DNA from: Nitratireductor sp.
GTDB lineage: Bacteria; Pseudomonadota; Alphaproteobacteria; Rhizobiales; Rhizobiaceae
Assembly: GCA_017854535.1 (NCBI GenBank)
Contig: JAFMHL010000011.1
Location: 17,781-81,780, forward strand
DNA: 64,000 nt
Direction: 5' to 3'
Every line of letters starts with the position of its first letter. The first letter of the stretch is position 1. This document shows, in pieces, positions 29,204 to 38,851 of this stretch. The notes beneath the pieces are model-generated. The model searched no databases, was not told the origin of the DNA, and was given only the letters and a program-made list of their open reading frames with translations. The translations under genes were made by a program, and so were the position numbers.

Positions 29204-30265
29204 ATGAAAATACTTTCAAGTAATTTGAAGAAAAATCTGAAGGGAAGCGTCGCGAGCGCGCTTTTTGTCGGGACGCTGTTTTTAGCGGTAAATCCGGCTG
29301 GCGCTGCAATGAATGATGCGTTTAAGAGCGATCCAAGTGGTCAAATTTTTACGACACCTGTTCCGGCAATTGACTTGCTGAACTCTAATAAAAGCGTTGA
29401 GCCTTCCAACTCCATGCAATTCGCGCAGACGGATGATGCTGCATTTCGTATGGGGCAGATCGAAGAGCAAATGCGGGTTCTCAATGGCAAAGTGGAAGAC
29501 ATGACGTTTCAGCTTCTGCAGTTGCAGGAACAAATTCGCAAAATGCAGGAAGACAATGAGTATCGTTTTCAGGAACTTGAAAATCGCGGTGACTTGAAAC
29601 AGGGCAATGAAAATGTTGCCAAGGCTGGAGAACCAAGCCTGGGAAAGTCACAACCGTCTGATCCAACTGCCAGCAATGGTGGATCAGACGGCGCTGCAAA
29701 TAACCAATCCATCACCGATTTGTTAAACGGTGATGGTGCTAACGATAACAAACTTGGTGAGCCACCAATTTCCCTCGGGACTTTGACCTTTGATGGTGAT
29801 GGTAATCTGGTCGATTCAAATGTGGGTAAGCCAATCGATTTGACAGGCAAACAGGCGGCGGTAGATTTGCCGGATACGCCAAATGCACTATTTGATCTTG
29901 GCTATCAGTATGTTCAGGCTGGACAATATGATCAGTCTCAGGAGGTTTTTGAGCGGTTTGTTTCTGATTTTCCAGATGACGTGAAAAACCCAGAGGCGCA
30001 ATTCTGGCTTGGTGAAAGTTTATTTGCTCAAGGTGATTATGAACGCGCTGCAAAAGTATTTTTGGAGAACCACAAGAAAAACCCACAGGCACCTTTGGGT
30101 GCTCAAAATCTGTTGAAGTTGGGCGTTTCTTTGGCAGGACTTGATCAAAGAGAGCTAGCCTGCGCTACCTATGCGGAAGTTCCAAAAAAATATCCTGGTA
30201 TGGCAAATTCTGTTCGCAAGCGGATTGTCGTTGAACAAAACGCTGCCAAGTGCAAAAATAGCTGA
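29204..30265 (+). CDS. cpoB: Cell division coordinator CpoB (YbgF)
   Basis: About 353 residues. A signal peptide (VASALFVGTLFLAVNPAGAA) is followed by a coiled-coil trimerisation segment at about 80-125 (MGQIEEQMRVLNGKVEDM, then LQLQEQIRKMQEDNEYRFQ), a Gly/Asn/Asp-rich linker, and a C-terminal TPR domain (LFDLGYQYVQAGQYDQSQEV, AQFWLGESLFAQGDYERAA). CpoB coordinates Tol-Pal function with peptidoglycan synthesis at division. The ATG at 29204 with GAGGGAAAC upstream is preferred over an in-frame ATG 45 bases earlier. Confidence 0.92.
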   Translation: MKILSSNLKKNLKGSVASALFVGTLFLAVNPAGAAMNDAFKSDPSGQIFTTPVPAIDLLNSNKSVEPSNSMQFAQTDDAAFRMGQIEEQMRVLNGKVEDMTFQLLQLQEQIRKMQEDNEYRFQELENRGDLKQGNENVAKAGEPSLGKSQPSDPTASNGGSDGAANNQSITDLLNGDGANDNKLGEPPISLGTLTFDGDGNLVDSNVGKPIDLTGKQAAVDLPDTPNALFDLGYQYVQAGQYDQSQEVFERFVSDFPDDVKNPEAQFWLGESLFAQGDYERAAKVFLENHKKNPQAPLGAQNLLKLGVSLAGLDQRELACATYAEVPKKYPGMANSVRKRIVVEQNAAKCKNS

Positions 30266-30309
30266 GTAAGCACCCTTTTTGCCAATTCTAAAATTCTGGT
30301 ATTTCCGAT

Positions 30310-31671
30310 TTGAGTTTAAACGCCGAAATCCTTTTCAAGAACATTCCCACAGACAATACAGTATTGATTGCGGTGTCGGGCGGAAGTGACTCGATTGCAT
30401 TGTTGCTGCTGGCCAATATCTGGTCCTTGAAAAACAATGTGAGTCTGCAGGCGATTACGATTGATCATGGATTGCGGGCAGAAGCTGCGGCGGAAGCAGC
30501 CTTTGTTGCCGGTGTCTGCGCTGGTTTGAATATTCCTCACGTCACCCTTGCTTGGGAGGGGATCAAACCGTCTTTCGGGATTCAGGAAGCCGCGCGCCAA
30601 TCGCGTTATTCTCTGATGGATGATTTCGCCCATGAAATTGGAGCTGATGTCATTTTAACCGGCCATACCCAAGATGATCAGCTGGAAACAGTTATGATGC
30701 GGACGATGCGCCAAAGTGAAAGTGGCGATGGGCGTGGGCTCTCTGGCATGGCGGGAACAACACATCTGTATGGCGGGGTTAAAATTTTCAGACCGCTTCT
30801 TACTCTAACGCGACAGGCTTTGCGTCGTTTTCTCATTGAGATGTCCCAACCGTGGATTGAAGACCCCTCAAATCTGGATGAAAGTTATGAGCGGGTTCGC
30901 ATCCGCCGTTCTCTCGAAAAAGCGCCGAAGCGACAAAAAGAACTTTTGAGACTTTCAAAAGCCAGCGCGGGTTTAAGAGTGTTTTTGGCCAAACGTGTTG
31001 CCGCTCAACTAAACGATCACGTGAGCGTAAAGCCCGGTCCGGTGTTTCATTTTGGATTAGAGGTGAATGAAAACTGGAAAAACGGCTTTGATCCAGTGAC
31101 AGCACAATCCATCCAAACGCTCATTGCATTAAGTGGCGGACAAAATTTTATGGTGCCACGCCATAGGCTGCTGAAGCTTTTCGACATGATGCAGGAGGTC
31201 GCGCTGGGTGCGGGAAGCTCGAGATTGACGCTTGGCGGCGCTATTATTGAAGTCAAGAAAGGCCAGCTGGCTTTTTATCGGGAAGCGCGAAACCAGTCGT
31301 CCTTATTGCTCGAAGTTGGCGAGGCTGCGATTTGGGATGGAAGGATGCATCTTTACAATGGTTCGCCACTGCCGGTGTTTGTGGAAGTGGCAACGCGAAA
31401 GCATATACATGAATATGAAGCGCTGAGAGGCAAACCCTATCCTGTAAAACCAAGAGCAGCGCTACGGGCAACGCCAGTCCTGCATGTTCAAACGCTTTCA
31501 GGGGGGACCACACCCCATTTACCCTTGGTTGAAGCTTCCAAATTACCAAATGGCCTTGAAGTTCGGATAGCTTCTCCAGCAATAGAGCATTTTTGCCCGC
31601 AATTTGATGAACCCATCAGCCAATGGGTGCGTTCGCTGGACCAATATCCGGCTGCAAGTTTACAGCCGTGA
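30310..31671 (+). CDS. tilS: tRNA(Ile)-lysidine synthetase
   Basis: 453 residues, TTG start. TilS makes lysidine at the wobble position of tRNA-Ile(CAU). The PP-loop motif is VSGGSDSIALLLLA near residue 25, and the core continues with ITIDHGLRAEAAAEAAFVA and GHTQDDQLETVMMR. The C-terminal part is divergent, as is usual in alphaproteobacteria. It sits between cpoB and ftsH, the normal order in Rhizobiales. Confidence 0.94.
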   Translation: MSLNAEILFKNIPTDNTVLIAVSGGSDSIALLLLANIWSLKNNVSLQAITIDHGLRAEAAAEAAFVAGVCAGLNIPHVTLAWEGIKPSFGIQEAARQSRYSLMDDFAHEIGADVILTGHTQDDQLETVMMRTMRQSESGDGRGLSGMAGTTHLYGGVKIFRPLLTLTRQALRRFLIEMSQPWIEDPSNLDESYERVRIRRSLEKAPKRQKELLRLSKASAGLRVFLAKRVAAQLNDHVSVKPGPVFHFGLEVNENWKNGFDPVTAQSIQTLIALSGGQNFMVPRHRLLKLFDMMQEVALGAGSSRLTLGGAIIEVKKGQLAFYREARNQSSLLLEVGEAAIWDGRMHLYNGSPLPVFVEVATRKHIHEYEALRGKPYPVKPRAALRATPVLHVQTLSGGTTPHLPLVEASKLPNGLEVRIASPAIEHFCPQFDEPISQWVRSLDQYPAASLQP

Positions 31672-31859
31672 GGCCTGATAATCCGTCAGCTAGAATGGTC
31701 TGACAGGCCCGCGTTCACCAAATTTGTAATTAAAAGGCGAAATGCGGTCAAAAACAGATGCCTGACCTTGGCAAGAACACCTTTCCTACCTATCTTGAAC
31801 ATATGTAAAAGCCATGCGTCGCGGCGATTTTGCTCGTGGCCCGTTTGCGGGAAGAATTT

Positions 31860-33776
31860 ATGAACTCCAATTTTAGAAATCTGGCCCTTTGGGCAATTAT
31901 CGCAGTTTTGTTGATCGCGCTATTCAATTTGTTCCAAAGCCCGGCGCAAAGAACCAATACAACAACCGTTGCCTATTCCAAATTCCTTGAGGATGTGAAT
32001 GGCGGCCGTGTTGGTTCCGTGACCATTTCAGGCCCGCAGATTACCGGAAGTTATTCCGACAATGGCGGTAGATTTGAAACCTATTCACCGGGCGATGCTA
32101 CCCTTGTTTCGCGATTGGAAGAAAAAGGTGTGACCATTAATGCGGCGCCCCTGTCTGAAGGCTCTGCTTTGGGCTCCTTCTTACTAACATGGTTGCCGAT
32201 GTTTGTGATTTTGGGTGTTTGGATATTCTTCATGCGCCAGATGCAAGGGTCTAGTGGCAAGGCGATGGGCTTTGGTAAATCCAAGGCCAAGATGCTAAAC
32301 GAAATGTCGGGCCGCGTAACGTTTGAAGATGTAGCTGGCGTTGATGAGGCCAAGCAAGATCTGGAAGAAATTGTTGAATTTTTGCGTAGCCCTGCAAAGT
32401 TCCAGCGCCTTGGAGCGAAAATTCCTCATGGTGTGCTTTTGGTGGGCCCTCCAGGAACGGGTAAAACGCTTTTGGCGCGCGCTGTTGCTGGCGAAGCCAA
32501 TGTGCCTTTCTTTACAATTTCCGGTTCTGATTTTGTCGAAATGTTTGTTGGCGTTGGTGCAAGCCGCGTACGTGACATGTTTGAGCAGGCCAAGAAGAAT
32601 GCCCCATGTATCATCTTTATCGACGAGATTGATGCGGTTGGACGCCATCGTGGCGCCGGCATTGGCGGTGGTAATGATGAGCGTGAGCAAACCTTGAACC
32701 AGCTCTTGGTTGAGATGGACGGATTTGAAGCCAATGAAGGCATTATCCTGATTGCTGCGACTAACCGTCCTGACGTTTTGGATCCTGCCTTGTTGCGCCC
32801 GGGTCGTTTTGACCGCGAAGTGGTTGTACCAAATCCCGATGTTGCTGGTCGTGAAATGATTTTGAAAGTACATGCGAAAAAAGTGCCTTTGGCTCCTAAT
32901 GTTGATCTGCACGTTTTAGCACGCGGAACCCCTGGATTTTCAGGCGCTGAATTGATGAACCTCGTGAACGAGGCTGCATTGCTTGCAGCGCGTCGTAACA
33001 AACGCATGGTCACCATGGCTGAATTTGAAGATGCCAAAGATAAGGTAATGATGGGCGCTGAGCGCAAATCAAGCGCCATGACTGAAAAAGAAAAGACGCT
33101 GACTGCATATCACGAAGCTGGTCATGCTATTTTGGCAATGAATGTTCCTGAAGCTGATCCTGTTCACAAAGCGACGATCATACCACGTGGTCGTGCCTTG
33201 GGCATGGTGATGCAATTGCCTGAAGGCGATCGCTACTCCATGAGCTATAAATGGATGGTTTCACGCCTTGCCATTATGATGGGTGGACGTGTTGCTGAAG
33301 AATTGAAGTTCGGCAAGGAGAACATCACATCAGGGGCCTCATCAGATATCGAACAGGCAACCAAGCTTGCACGGGCGATGGTTACCCAATGGGGCTTTTC
33401 CGACAAGCTGGGACGTGTTGCTTATGATGGCAGTTCGCAACCATCTATGGGTTATCCAGGCCAAGCCAGTGATGTGTCTGAAGCGACAGCCCAGACGATC
33501 GATGATGAAGTACGTCGCCTCATTGATGAAGCAAATGAAACCGCTACGAAAATCTTGAAGAAAAAGAAAAAAGATTGGGAAGCGCTTTCGCAGGGCCTGT
33601 TGGAATACGAAACCTTGTCTGGCGATGAAATCAAAGATCTGATTGCCGGTAAGACGCCAAAGCGCGATCAGGGGGATGATACACCGCCTTCTAAAGGTGG
33701 AGCGGTTCCAAAAACCGGCAAAGCCAGAAAGCCTAAGGAAGACGGCACTGGTGATATGAAGCCACAGCCACAATAA
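31860..33776 (+). CDS. ftsH: ATP-dependent zinc metalloprotease FtsH
   Basis: 638 residues from the ATG at 31860, which has GGGAAG upstream; an in-frame start 30 bases earlier would add a non-conserved leader. Two N-terminal helices (about 8-26 and 107-125) flank the periplasmic domain. The AAA+ module has Walker A GPPGTGKT (196-203), Walker [14 protein letters not shown], and the SRH near [18 protein letters not shown]. The zinc site is HEAGH at 418-422. It degrades misfolded membrane proteins and regulators. The Lys/Pro-rich tail is lineage-variable. Confidence 0.97.
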   Translation: MNSNFRNLALWAIIAVLLIALFNLFQSPAQRTNTTTVAYSKFLEDVNGGRVGSVTISGPQITGSYSDNGGRFETYSPGDATLVSRLEEKGVTINAAPLSEGSALGSFLLTWLPMFVILGVWIFFMRQMQGSSGKAMGFGKSKAKMLNEMSGRVTFEDVAGVDEAKQDLEEIVEFLRSPAKFQRLGAKIPHGVLLVGPPGTGKTLLARAVAGEANVPFFTISGSDFVEMFVGVGASRVRDMFEQAKKNAPCIIFIDEIDAVGRHRGAGIGGGNDEREQTLNQLLVEMDGFEANEGIILIAATNRPDVLDPALLRPGRFDREVVVPNPDVAGREMILKVHAKKVPLAPNVDLHVLARGTPGFSGAELMNLVNEAALLAARRNKRMVTMAEFEDAKDKVMMGAERKSSAMTEKEKTLTAYHEAGHAILAMNVPEADPVHKATIIPRGRALGMVMQLPEGDRYSMSYKWMVSRLAIMMGGRVAEELKFGKENITSGASSDIEQATKLARAMVTQWGFSDKLGRVAYDGSSQPSMGYPGQASDVSEATAQTIDDEVRRLIDEANETATKILKKKKKDWEALSQGLLEYETLSGDEIKDLIAGKTPKRDQGDDTPPSKGGAVPKTGKARKPKEDGTGDMKPQPQ

Positions 33777-33795
33777 TCCTTGGATATAAGGTGCG

Positions 33796-33826
33796 AAAAG
33801 GGAGATCGTTTGATCTCCCTTTTTTA
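33796..33826 (+). terminator. Terminator after ftsH
   Basis: AAAAGGGAGATC (33796-33807) and GATCTCCCTTTT (33812-33823) form a long stem with a four-base loop and a T-run, 20 bases after the ftsH stop. Confidence 0.93.
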
Positions 33827-34070
33827 GTATCCGGCGTTCTGATCAATGATTTCTGAGAGAAGGCGGTGCAGCATAATGCCGGCAACCAATCGTTAACCAC
33901 TTTTATCGACTAAAAATACAGGGATTGCAGCTATGATATTCCCGTAGGTAAGGGATAAATATACCCAGTGCGCGCATCAATTGTTTCTCATGTCACAAAC
34001 TGTGAAAACGTGTTTTGAAACAATGGTGTAAGGATTCGTTGGGTATTATAAGGATCGGGGAAAGATCATA

Positions 34071-35417
34071 ATGAGTAAAAGATATTTTGGTACTGACGGA
34101 ATCCGCGGTACCGCCAATACGTTTCCCATGACAGCGGAAGTCGCCATGAAGGTTGGTATGGCTGCTGGCATGGCGTTTAAACGCGGAGACCATCGTCACC
34201 GTGTGGTTATTGGCAAAGACACCCGACTTTCCGGTTATATGATCGAAAATGCTTTGGTTGCTGGTTTTACTTCAGCTGGTATGGATGTTTTCCTTCTTGG
34301 CCCTGTACCAACGCCTGCGGTTGCAATGCTTACACGCTCGGTAAGAGCAGACATTGGCGTCATGATTTCCGCCTCTCATAATGATTTTCAAGACAACGGG
34401 ATCAAGTTGTTTGGACCAGATGGCTATAAGCTCTCTGATGAAATCGAAAACCTCATTGAAGATATGATGGATGAGGATTTGAGCGAGGCGCTGGCTTCAG
34501 CCACAGATCTTGGTCGCGCAACCCGTATTGAAGGTGTTCGCGACCGTTATGTGGAATTTGCCAAACGAACCTTGCCGCGTTCGCTTTCGCTAGAAGGCCT
34601 TCGCATCGTGGTCGATTGCGCTAATGGCGCTGCTTATAAAGTTGCACCAGAAGCATTGTGGGAACTGGGCGCAGAAGTTGTTACCATTGGCGATGAACCT
34701 AATGGCTTTAACATCAACCGCGATTGTGGCTCCACTGATACCGCAGAGTTACGCCGCAAAGTTCATGAGACACGCGCTGATATTGGCATTGCTCTTGATG
34801 GGGATGCGGACCGCGTTTTGATTGTGGATGAGAACGCCAATGAAATTGATGGCGATCAGATTTTGGCGCTTATCGGTGATTATTGGCATTCCATGTCACG
34901 GTTAACTGGTGGCGGATTGGTTGCGACGGTCATGTCAAATTTGGGCCTTGAGCGGTTTTTAACTGACAAAGGTCTTAATCTTGCACGCACCAAAGTTGGT
35001 GATCGCTATGTCGTCGAGCATATGCGCGATCATGGTTACAATCTTGGTGGAGAGCAATCGGGGCATATTGTGCTTTCTGATTTCACGACCACTGGAGATG
35101 GCTTGGTTGCGGCTTTGCAGGTTATGGCGGTTATGAAATCAACCAATCGCCCGGCAAGTGAGGTGGGCAAGAAGTTTGAGCCAGTGCCGCAGATCTTGAA
35201 AAATGTTCGCTACAAATCTGGCAAACCGCTGGAAAATGTGACGGTTATGGAAGCTATCAAGGATGCAGAATCCATGCTTGGTAACCATGGACGTTTGGTT
35301 ATTAGACCTTCTGGCACTGAGCCTTTAATTCGTATTATGGCAGAGGGCGATGATCGCTCGCTGGTTAAAAATATCGTTGACGGTCTTGTTGGTGTCGTTG
35401 AAAAAACGGCAGCCTAG
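34071..35417 (+). CDS. glmM: Phosphoglucosamine mutase
   Basis: 448 residues. GlmM interconverts glucosamine-6-phosphate and glucosamine-1-phosphate for UDP-GlcNAc, hence peptidoglycan and [19 protein letters not shown] is diagnostic. The phosphoserine loop is [13 protein letters not shown] (S102), the metal loop is [12 protein letters not shown] near residue 243, the sugar-binding loop is [12 protein letters not shown], and the phosphate-binding loop is [12 protein letters not shown]. It follows ftsH as in most proteobacteria but behind its own terminator and a 290-base gap in which no clear promoter was found. Confidence 0.97.
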   Translation: MSKRYFGTDGIRGTANTFPMTAEVAMKVGMAAGMAFKRGDHRHRVVIGKDTRLSGYMIENALVAGFTSAGMDVFLLGPVPTPAVAMLTRSVRADIGVMISASHNDFQDNGIKLFGPDGYKLSDEIENLIEDMMDEDLSEALASATDLGRATRIEGVRDRYVEFAKRTLPRSLSLEGLRIVVDCANGAAYKVAPEALWELGAEVVTIGDEPNGFNINRDCGSTDTAELRRKVHETRADIGIALDGDADRVLIVDENANEIDGDQILALIGDYWHSMSRLTGGGLVATVMSNLGLERFLTDKGLNLARTKVGDRYVVEHMRDHGYNLGGEQSGHIVLSDFTTTGDGLVAALQVMAVMKSTNRPASEVGKKFEPVPQILKNVRYKSGKPLENVTVMEAIKDAESMLGNHGRLVIRPSGTEPLIRIMAEGDDRSLVKNIVDGLVGVVEKTAA

Positions 35418-35451
35418 TTAACATCAATTAAATCATAAAAAAATCATTTTG

Positions 35452-35482
35452 AAAGCCTGGCGGCATTGTCGCCGGGCTTTTC
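35452..35482 (+). terminator. Terminator after glmM
   Basis: AAGCCTGGCG (35453-35462) pairs with CGCCGGGCTT (one G-T pair) over a seven-base loop and ends in TTTT. Confidence 0.85.
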
Positions 35483-35566
35483 TGCTTCTTGCTCTAATAA
35501 ATTTTTATTAGCATTTCCAGTGAGTTAAAAAATATTAACCACATTTTTTAACGTTAATAAACACGG

Positions 35567-35581
35567 TTAAGCGGCTTTTAA
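35567..35581 (+). promoter_or_regulatory. Perfect CtrA-box-like site before the first outer-membrane barrel gene
   Basis: TTAA (35567-35570), seven bases, TTAA (35578-35581): an exact match to the TTAA-N7-TTAA full CtrA site, centred about 85 bases before the ATG. The upstream AT-rich stretch from 35524 carries several more TTAA half sites. ctrA itself is in this window. Confidence 0.6.
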
Positions 35582-35658
35582 CCTTTCTGTCGGAATATGC
35601 ATTTTGAGTTTTCGAGTAATTTCCGGAACGAACCGGGCATATATGGAAGGGTGCTTCA

Positions 35659-36522
35659 ATGCGCAACGTAATGAAATTTTCTACTCTTGTGGCTGGCCTT
35701 TTAGCCAGCACAGCTTTGGCCAACGCAGCTGACTTGATTGAGCCGCCAGTCGTTGAGTTGATCCCTGAAGTTCGCACTGTTCATACCGGTGGTTGGTATC
35801 TACGTGGCGATCTAGGTTACAGCCATGCTAAAATTGAAGATGTTACTTTCGGACAGTTTGATCCGATTACGCCGTCTTATACCGTTTCTAAATTTTCCAA
35901 GGCGAACCTTGACGAAACATGGAGCCTGCAAGGCGGTATCGGTTATCAGGTTACCGACTATTTCCGTGTAGATGCGACTTTGGCCAGGTACAACAATCTG
36001 AGCTTTGACGGCAGATCATCAAGCAGCGGGTCTTTTGCTTGTGGCCTGTTGAGCGCTGATGATGCAACGGTTGATACATGTTCTGTTTCTGATGATACAA
36101 GCGTATCGGCTACAACATTGATGGCAAATGCCTATGTCGATCTTGGCAACTATTCAGGTATCACACCTTATGTGGGTGCTGGTATCGGTGGCGCACACAT
36201 CAAGTGGAAAGATGTCGACAATGATGTCAGCTGTGATGCTGCCGGTAACTGCTTGAACGGCGCTGGCGAAGACTACAACACATTTCATGACACAAAGCAC
36301 AGTGGTCAGGATGGATGGCGTTTTGCATGGGCGCTCCATGCTGGTGCTTCTTACGACTTGACCCGCAACATGAAACTTGATGCCGGCTACTCATATACAC
36401 GTATAGAAGGTGGCGACATGTTCAACTTCGAATCAGGAAACACATTGTCTGGAACACAAGGTGAGCATGGAGATATCGAAATCCATACAGTTCGCGCCGG
36501 TGTTCGTTGGATGATCGACTAA
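35659..36522 (+). CDS. Outer-membrane beta-barrel protein (Omp25/31-like)
   Basis: 287 residues. A signal peptide ends at LANA (mature ADLIEPPVVEL). GGWYLRGDLGYSHAKIEDV is the first barrel strand motif typical of small rhizobial barrels, with alternating strands through GAGIGGAHIKWKDVDND and LDAGYSYTRIEGGDMFNF to VRAGVRWMID. Four cysteines in loops may form disulfides. GGAAGGG lies 7 bases before the ATG. The protein probably stabilises the outer membrane. A perfect CtrA-type site is upstream, and a paralogue follows. Confidence 0.88.
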   Translation: MRNVMKFSTLVAGLLASTALANAADLIEPPVVELIPEVRTVHTGGWYLRGDLGYSHAKIEDVTFGQFDPITPSYTVSKFSKANLDETWSLQGGIGYQVTDYFRVDATLARYNNLSFDGRSSSSGSFACGLLSADDATVDTCSVSDDTSVSATTLMANAYVDLGNYSGITPYVGAGIGGAHIKWKDVDNDVSCDAAGNCLNGAGEDYNTFHDTKHSGQDGWRFAWALHAGASYDLTRNMKLDAGYSYTRIEGGDMFNFESGNTLSGTQGEHGDIEIHTVRAGVRWMID

Positions 36523-36530
36523 TCAATTAT

Positions 36531-36560
36531 TCAGGGTCGGTTGAAACCAATCGACCCTGA
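36531..36560 (+). other. Strong hairpin without a T-run between the two barrel genes
   Basis: TCAGGGTCGGTTG pairs with CAATCGACCCTGA (one G-T pair) around a four-base loop, eight bases after the first barrel stop. No U-tract follows. It may stabilise the upstream mRNA or act in processing. Its position inside a possible 5' extension of the second barrel gene argues for the ATG at 36601 as that gene's start. Confidence 0.65.
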
Positions 36561-36600
36561 AATGCACAACCCGATTTCACCAGTAATTGAGTATCACGCC

Positions 36601-37440
36601 ATGAAACGCCTTCTTTTAATCACATCACTATTTCTATCGTCTACAGCGGGAATTTCTCATGCTGCAGACATGAACTATCCGGTTCAACCGAAGAGTGTTT
36701 TTACCAATGTTGAATATGGCTCTGGATGGTATCTGCGCGGTGATATCGGCTACACGATGTCGACCGAATCGACACTGAGTTATTACAGCGATGCGCGATA
36801 TAACTATGATAGTCAGTCACTGGGCAATTCGAGTTCTTGGTCTATTGGTGCTGGTTACACTTTCAACGATATGTTTCGTGCTGACCTGACATTCGAGACT
36901 AGCGGCGGCCATGACTGGAAGGGTACCAGTGTAGGAACGCTTTGTGGCGGACTTGGTACCGAGGGTGATTGTTACTCTGAAGACAGCGCTCAGGTTGATC
37001 GCAATACTTTGATGGCCAATGCCTATGTTTCTTTGGGTAATTATGGTGGATTTTCACCATATTTAGGCGGTGGTATCGGCCTTACACATCTTGAGTGGAG
37101 CGGCTACGATTCTGATGCTTATTGTACTGTGGATGCCGGTGAAGACTGTACCTATGGCGCTCACTCAGGATTAACTGCTGATCCAGAAACCTACACTGGC
37201 CCGACAACAAGCTATGACGGCGAAAACACAACCGCCTTCACCTATGCGCTAACCACCGGATTTGACTATCGCTTGAGCGAAAATTGGCTAATGGATCTTG
37301 GTTATAAATATACCAATATCCAGGGTGGCAAAGTGGTTGCAAAAGACGCAAACGGCCCAGGAAGCCCACAGGGCAGCTCAAAATTCTCTGATCTTGAAAT
37401 TCATGAATTGAAATTGGGCCTTCGTTACGAAATTTGGTAA
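36601..37440 (+). CDS. Outer-membrane beta-barrel protein, paralogue of the preceding gene
   Basis: About 279 residues. The signal peptide is MKRLLLITSLFLSSTAGISH, ending near AADMNYPVQP. SGWYLRGDIGYTMSTESTL aligns with GGWYLRGDLGYSHAK of the neighbour, and later blocks (RNTLMANAYVSLGNYGGFSP against TTLMANAYVDLGNYSGITP) confirm a tandem duplication. The C-terminus GLRYEIW ends in an aromatic residue, as expected for BAM substrates. No strong ribosome site is visible at 36601, so it may depend on read-through from the first gene. Confidence 0.85.
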   Translation: MKRLLLITSLFLSSTAGISHAADMNYPVQPKSVFTNVEYGSGWYLRGDIGYTMSTESTLSYYSDARYNYDSQSLGNSSSWSIGAGYTFNDMFRADLTFETSGGHDWKGTSVGTLCGGLGTEGDCYSEDSAQVDRNTLMANAYVSLGNYGGFSPYLGGGIGLTHLEWSGYDSDAYCTVDAGEDCTYGAHSGLTADPETYTGPTTSYDGENTTAFTYALTTGFDYRLSENWLMDLGYKYTNIQGGKVVAKDANGPGSPQGSSKFSDLEIHELKLGLRYEIW

Positions 37441-37470
37441 TGCAAGTTTGCCCCTAAATTAAGTAATTGG

Positions 37471-37494
37471 AACCCCGCTGATGCGGGGTTTTTT
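37471..37494 (+). terminator. Terminator after the second barrel gene
   Basis: AACCCCGC (37471-37478) and GCGGGGTT (37483-37490), TGAT loop, then a T-run. Confidence 0.93.
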
Positions 37495-37542
37495 GTGACT
37501 TCAACTATCATCGAGAATTTTCGCAATGGCCCATAATCCTTG

Positions 37543-37571
37543 TTGACAGGCGACACATCCTTATCTAAAAC
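37543..37571 (+). promoter_or_regulatory. Putative sigma70 promoter of serC
   Basis: A consensus -35 TTGACA (37543-37548), then 17 bases and TAAAAC (37566-37571) as a weak -10. Transcription would begin just at the serC-motif leader. Confidence 0.4.
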
Positions 37572-37626
37572 CGTCAGTGGGCCACCTCTCCCCAACGAGA
37601 GGCTAACTATCTGTGAGGGTAGACAC
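37571..37626 (+). promoter_or_regulatory. serC-motif RNA leader (probable)
   Basis: The stretch directly before the serC ATG folds into two hairpins. CCTCTC (37585-37590) pairs with GAGAGG (37597-37602), and CTATC (37607-37611) with GGTAG (37618-37622), the latter trapping part of the GAGGG ribosome site. A conserved alphaproteobacterial 'serC motif' RNA is known exactly upstream of serC, ending close to its start codon. This sequence fits in position and shape; the consensus itself could not be checked here. Confidence 0.65.
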
Positions 37627-38802
37627 ATGACAGATATTTCAAGACCGGCAGTGCGTCCGGCAAATCCCCGTTTTTCTTCAGGACCTTGCACCAAGCGCCC
37701 CGGCTGGACGCTGGAAGCATTAAGCGATGCCTCTTTGGGGCGTTCGCATCGGTCCAAAGAAGGCAAGAACAAACTTGCTGAAGCCATTAACCTGACCCGT
37801 GAAGTTTTGCGGGTGCCCGATGATTATCGCATCGGCATTGTGCCAGCATCTGACACCGGCGCTGTTGAAATGGCCATGTGGTCGCTTCTTGGCGAGCGCG
37901 GTGTGGATATGGTTGCCTGGGAGAGTTTTGGTTCTGGCTGGGTGAGCGATGTTACCAAGCAATTGAAGCTAACAGATGTGCGCAAGATTGAGGCTGGCTA
38001 TGGCCATCTGCCTGATCTTTCTTCCATCGACTGTAACCGCGATGTGGTTTTCACATGGAATGGCACGACCTCTGGTGTGCGTGTTCCCAATGCTGATTTC
38101 ATTCCTGCTGAACGCAAAGGATTGACGATCTGCGATGCGACCTCAGCTGCTTTTGCGCAAGAACTCGACTATGCAAAACTCGACGTTGTGACTTTTTCCT
38201 GGCAGAAAGTGCTGGGTGGTGAGGGCGCTCATGGGGTGATCATTCTCTCTCCGCGCGCTGTTGAACGTCTCGAATCCTATACGCCAGCTTGGCCAATGCC
38301 GAAGATTTTTCTGATGACAAAAGGTGGCAAGCTTATTGAAGGTATTTTCAAAGGCGAGACCATCAACACCCCTTCAATGCTTTGCGTAGAAGATTACATC
38401 GATGCGCTTTTCTGGTCCAAGTCTTTAGGTGGGTTACCAGCATTGATTGGCCGGGCTAATGACAATTTTGATGCAATCCGGAAATTTGTAGAAGCGACAT
38501 CTTGGCTTGATTTTCTTGCGGTCGATCCGGCAACGCGATCAAACACTTCTGTCTGTCTGACTTTTGTTGATCCACGGGTCACCAAGTTGGACCCTGCCGG
38601 TCAGGCCGCCTTTGCCAAAGAGGTTGCTTTTTCATTGGAAAATGCAGGCGTTGCTTTTGATATTGGTCACTACCGTGATGCACCTGCCGGACTTCGTATC
38701 TGGACTGGGGCAACTGTTGAGCGGACGGATGTTGAAGCGCTGCTTCCATGGCTAAACTGGGCGTTTGAAAACGCTATTCAAAAACTCAAAGCTGCGGCCT
38801 AG
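37627..38802 (+). CDS. serC: Phosphoserine aminotransferase
   Basis: 391 residues from the ATG at 37627. SerC makes phosphoserine from 3-phosphohydroxypyruvate and glutamate using [22 protein letters not shown] opens the protein, as in the alphaproteobacterial subfamily; the PLP lysine is K194 in [16 protein letters not shown], and the phosphate contacts are around [10 protein letters not shown]. An in-frame upstream start would run through the promoter and leader RNA. serA follows after 49 bases, forming a serine biosynthesis pair. Confidence 0.96.
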   Translation: MTDISRPAVRPANPRFSSGPCTKRPGWTLEALSDASLGRSHRSKEGKNKLAEAINLTREVLRVPDDYRIGIVPASDTGAVEMAMWSLLGERGVDMVAWESFGSGWVSDVTKQLKLTDVRKIEAGYGHLPDLSSIDCNRDVVFTWNGTTSGVRVPNADFIPAERKGLTICDATSAAFAQELDYAKLDVVTFSWQKVLGGEGAHGVIILSPRAVERLESYTPAWPMPKIFLMTKGGKLIEGIFKGETINTPSMLCVEDYIDALFWSKSLGGLPALIGRANDNFDAIRKFVEATSWLDFLAVDPATRSNTSVCLTFVDPRVTKLDPAGQAAFAKEVAFSLENAGVAFDIGHYRDAPAGLRIWTGATVERTDVEALLPWLNWAFENAIQKLKAAA

Positions 38803-38851
38803 TTCGCAGCTCTTTAATTTCATTTTCTATTCCCATTTTTAGGAGGCCATG

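Noticed and set aside
31672..31709. Hairpin GGCCTG...CAGGCC after tilS as a terminator
   Set aside because: The stem is interrupted and there is no T-run; the gap to ftsH could be transcribed through.
33827..34070. Possible promoter or small RNA in the ftsH-glmM gap
   Set aside because: No -35/-10 pair with acceptable spacing and no conserved fold could be identified.
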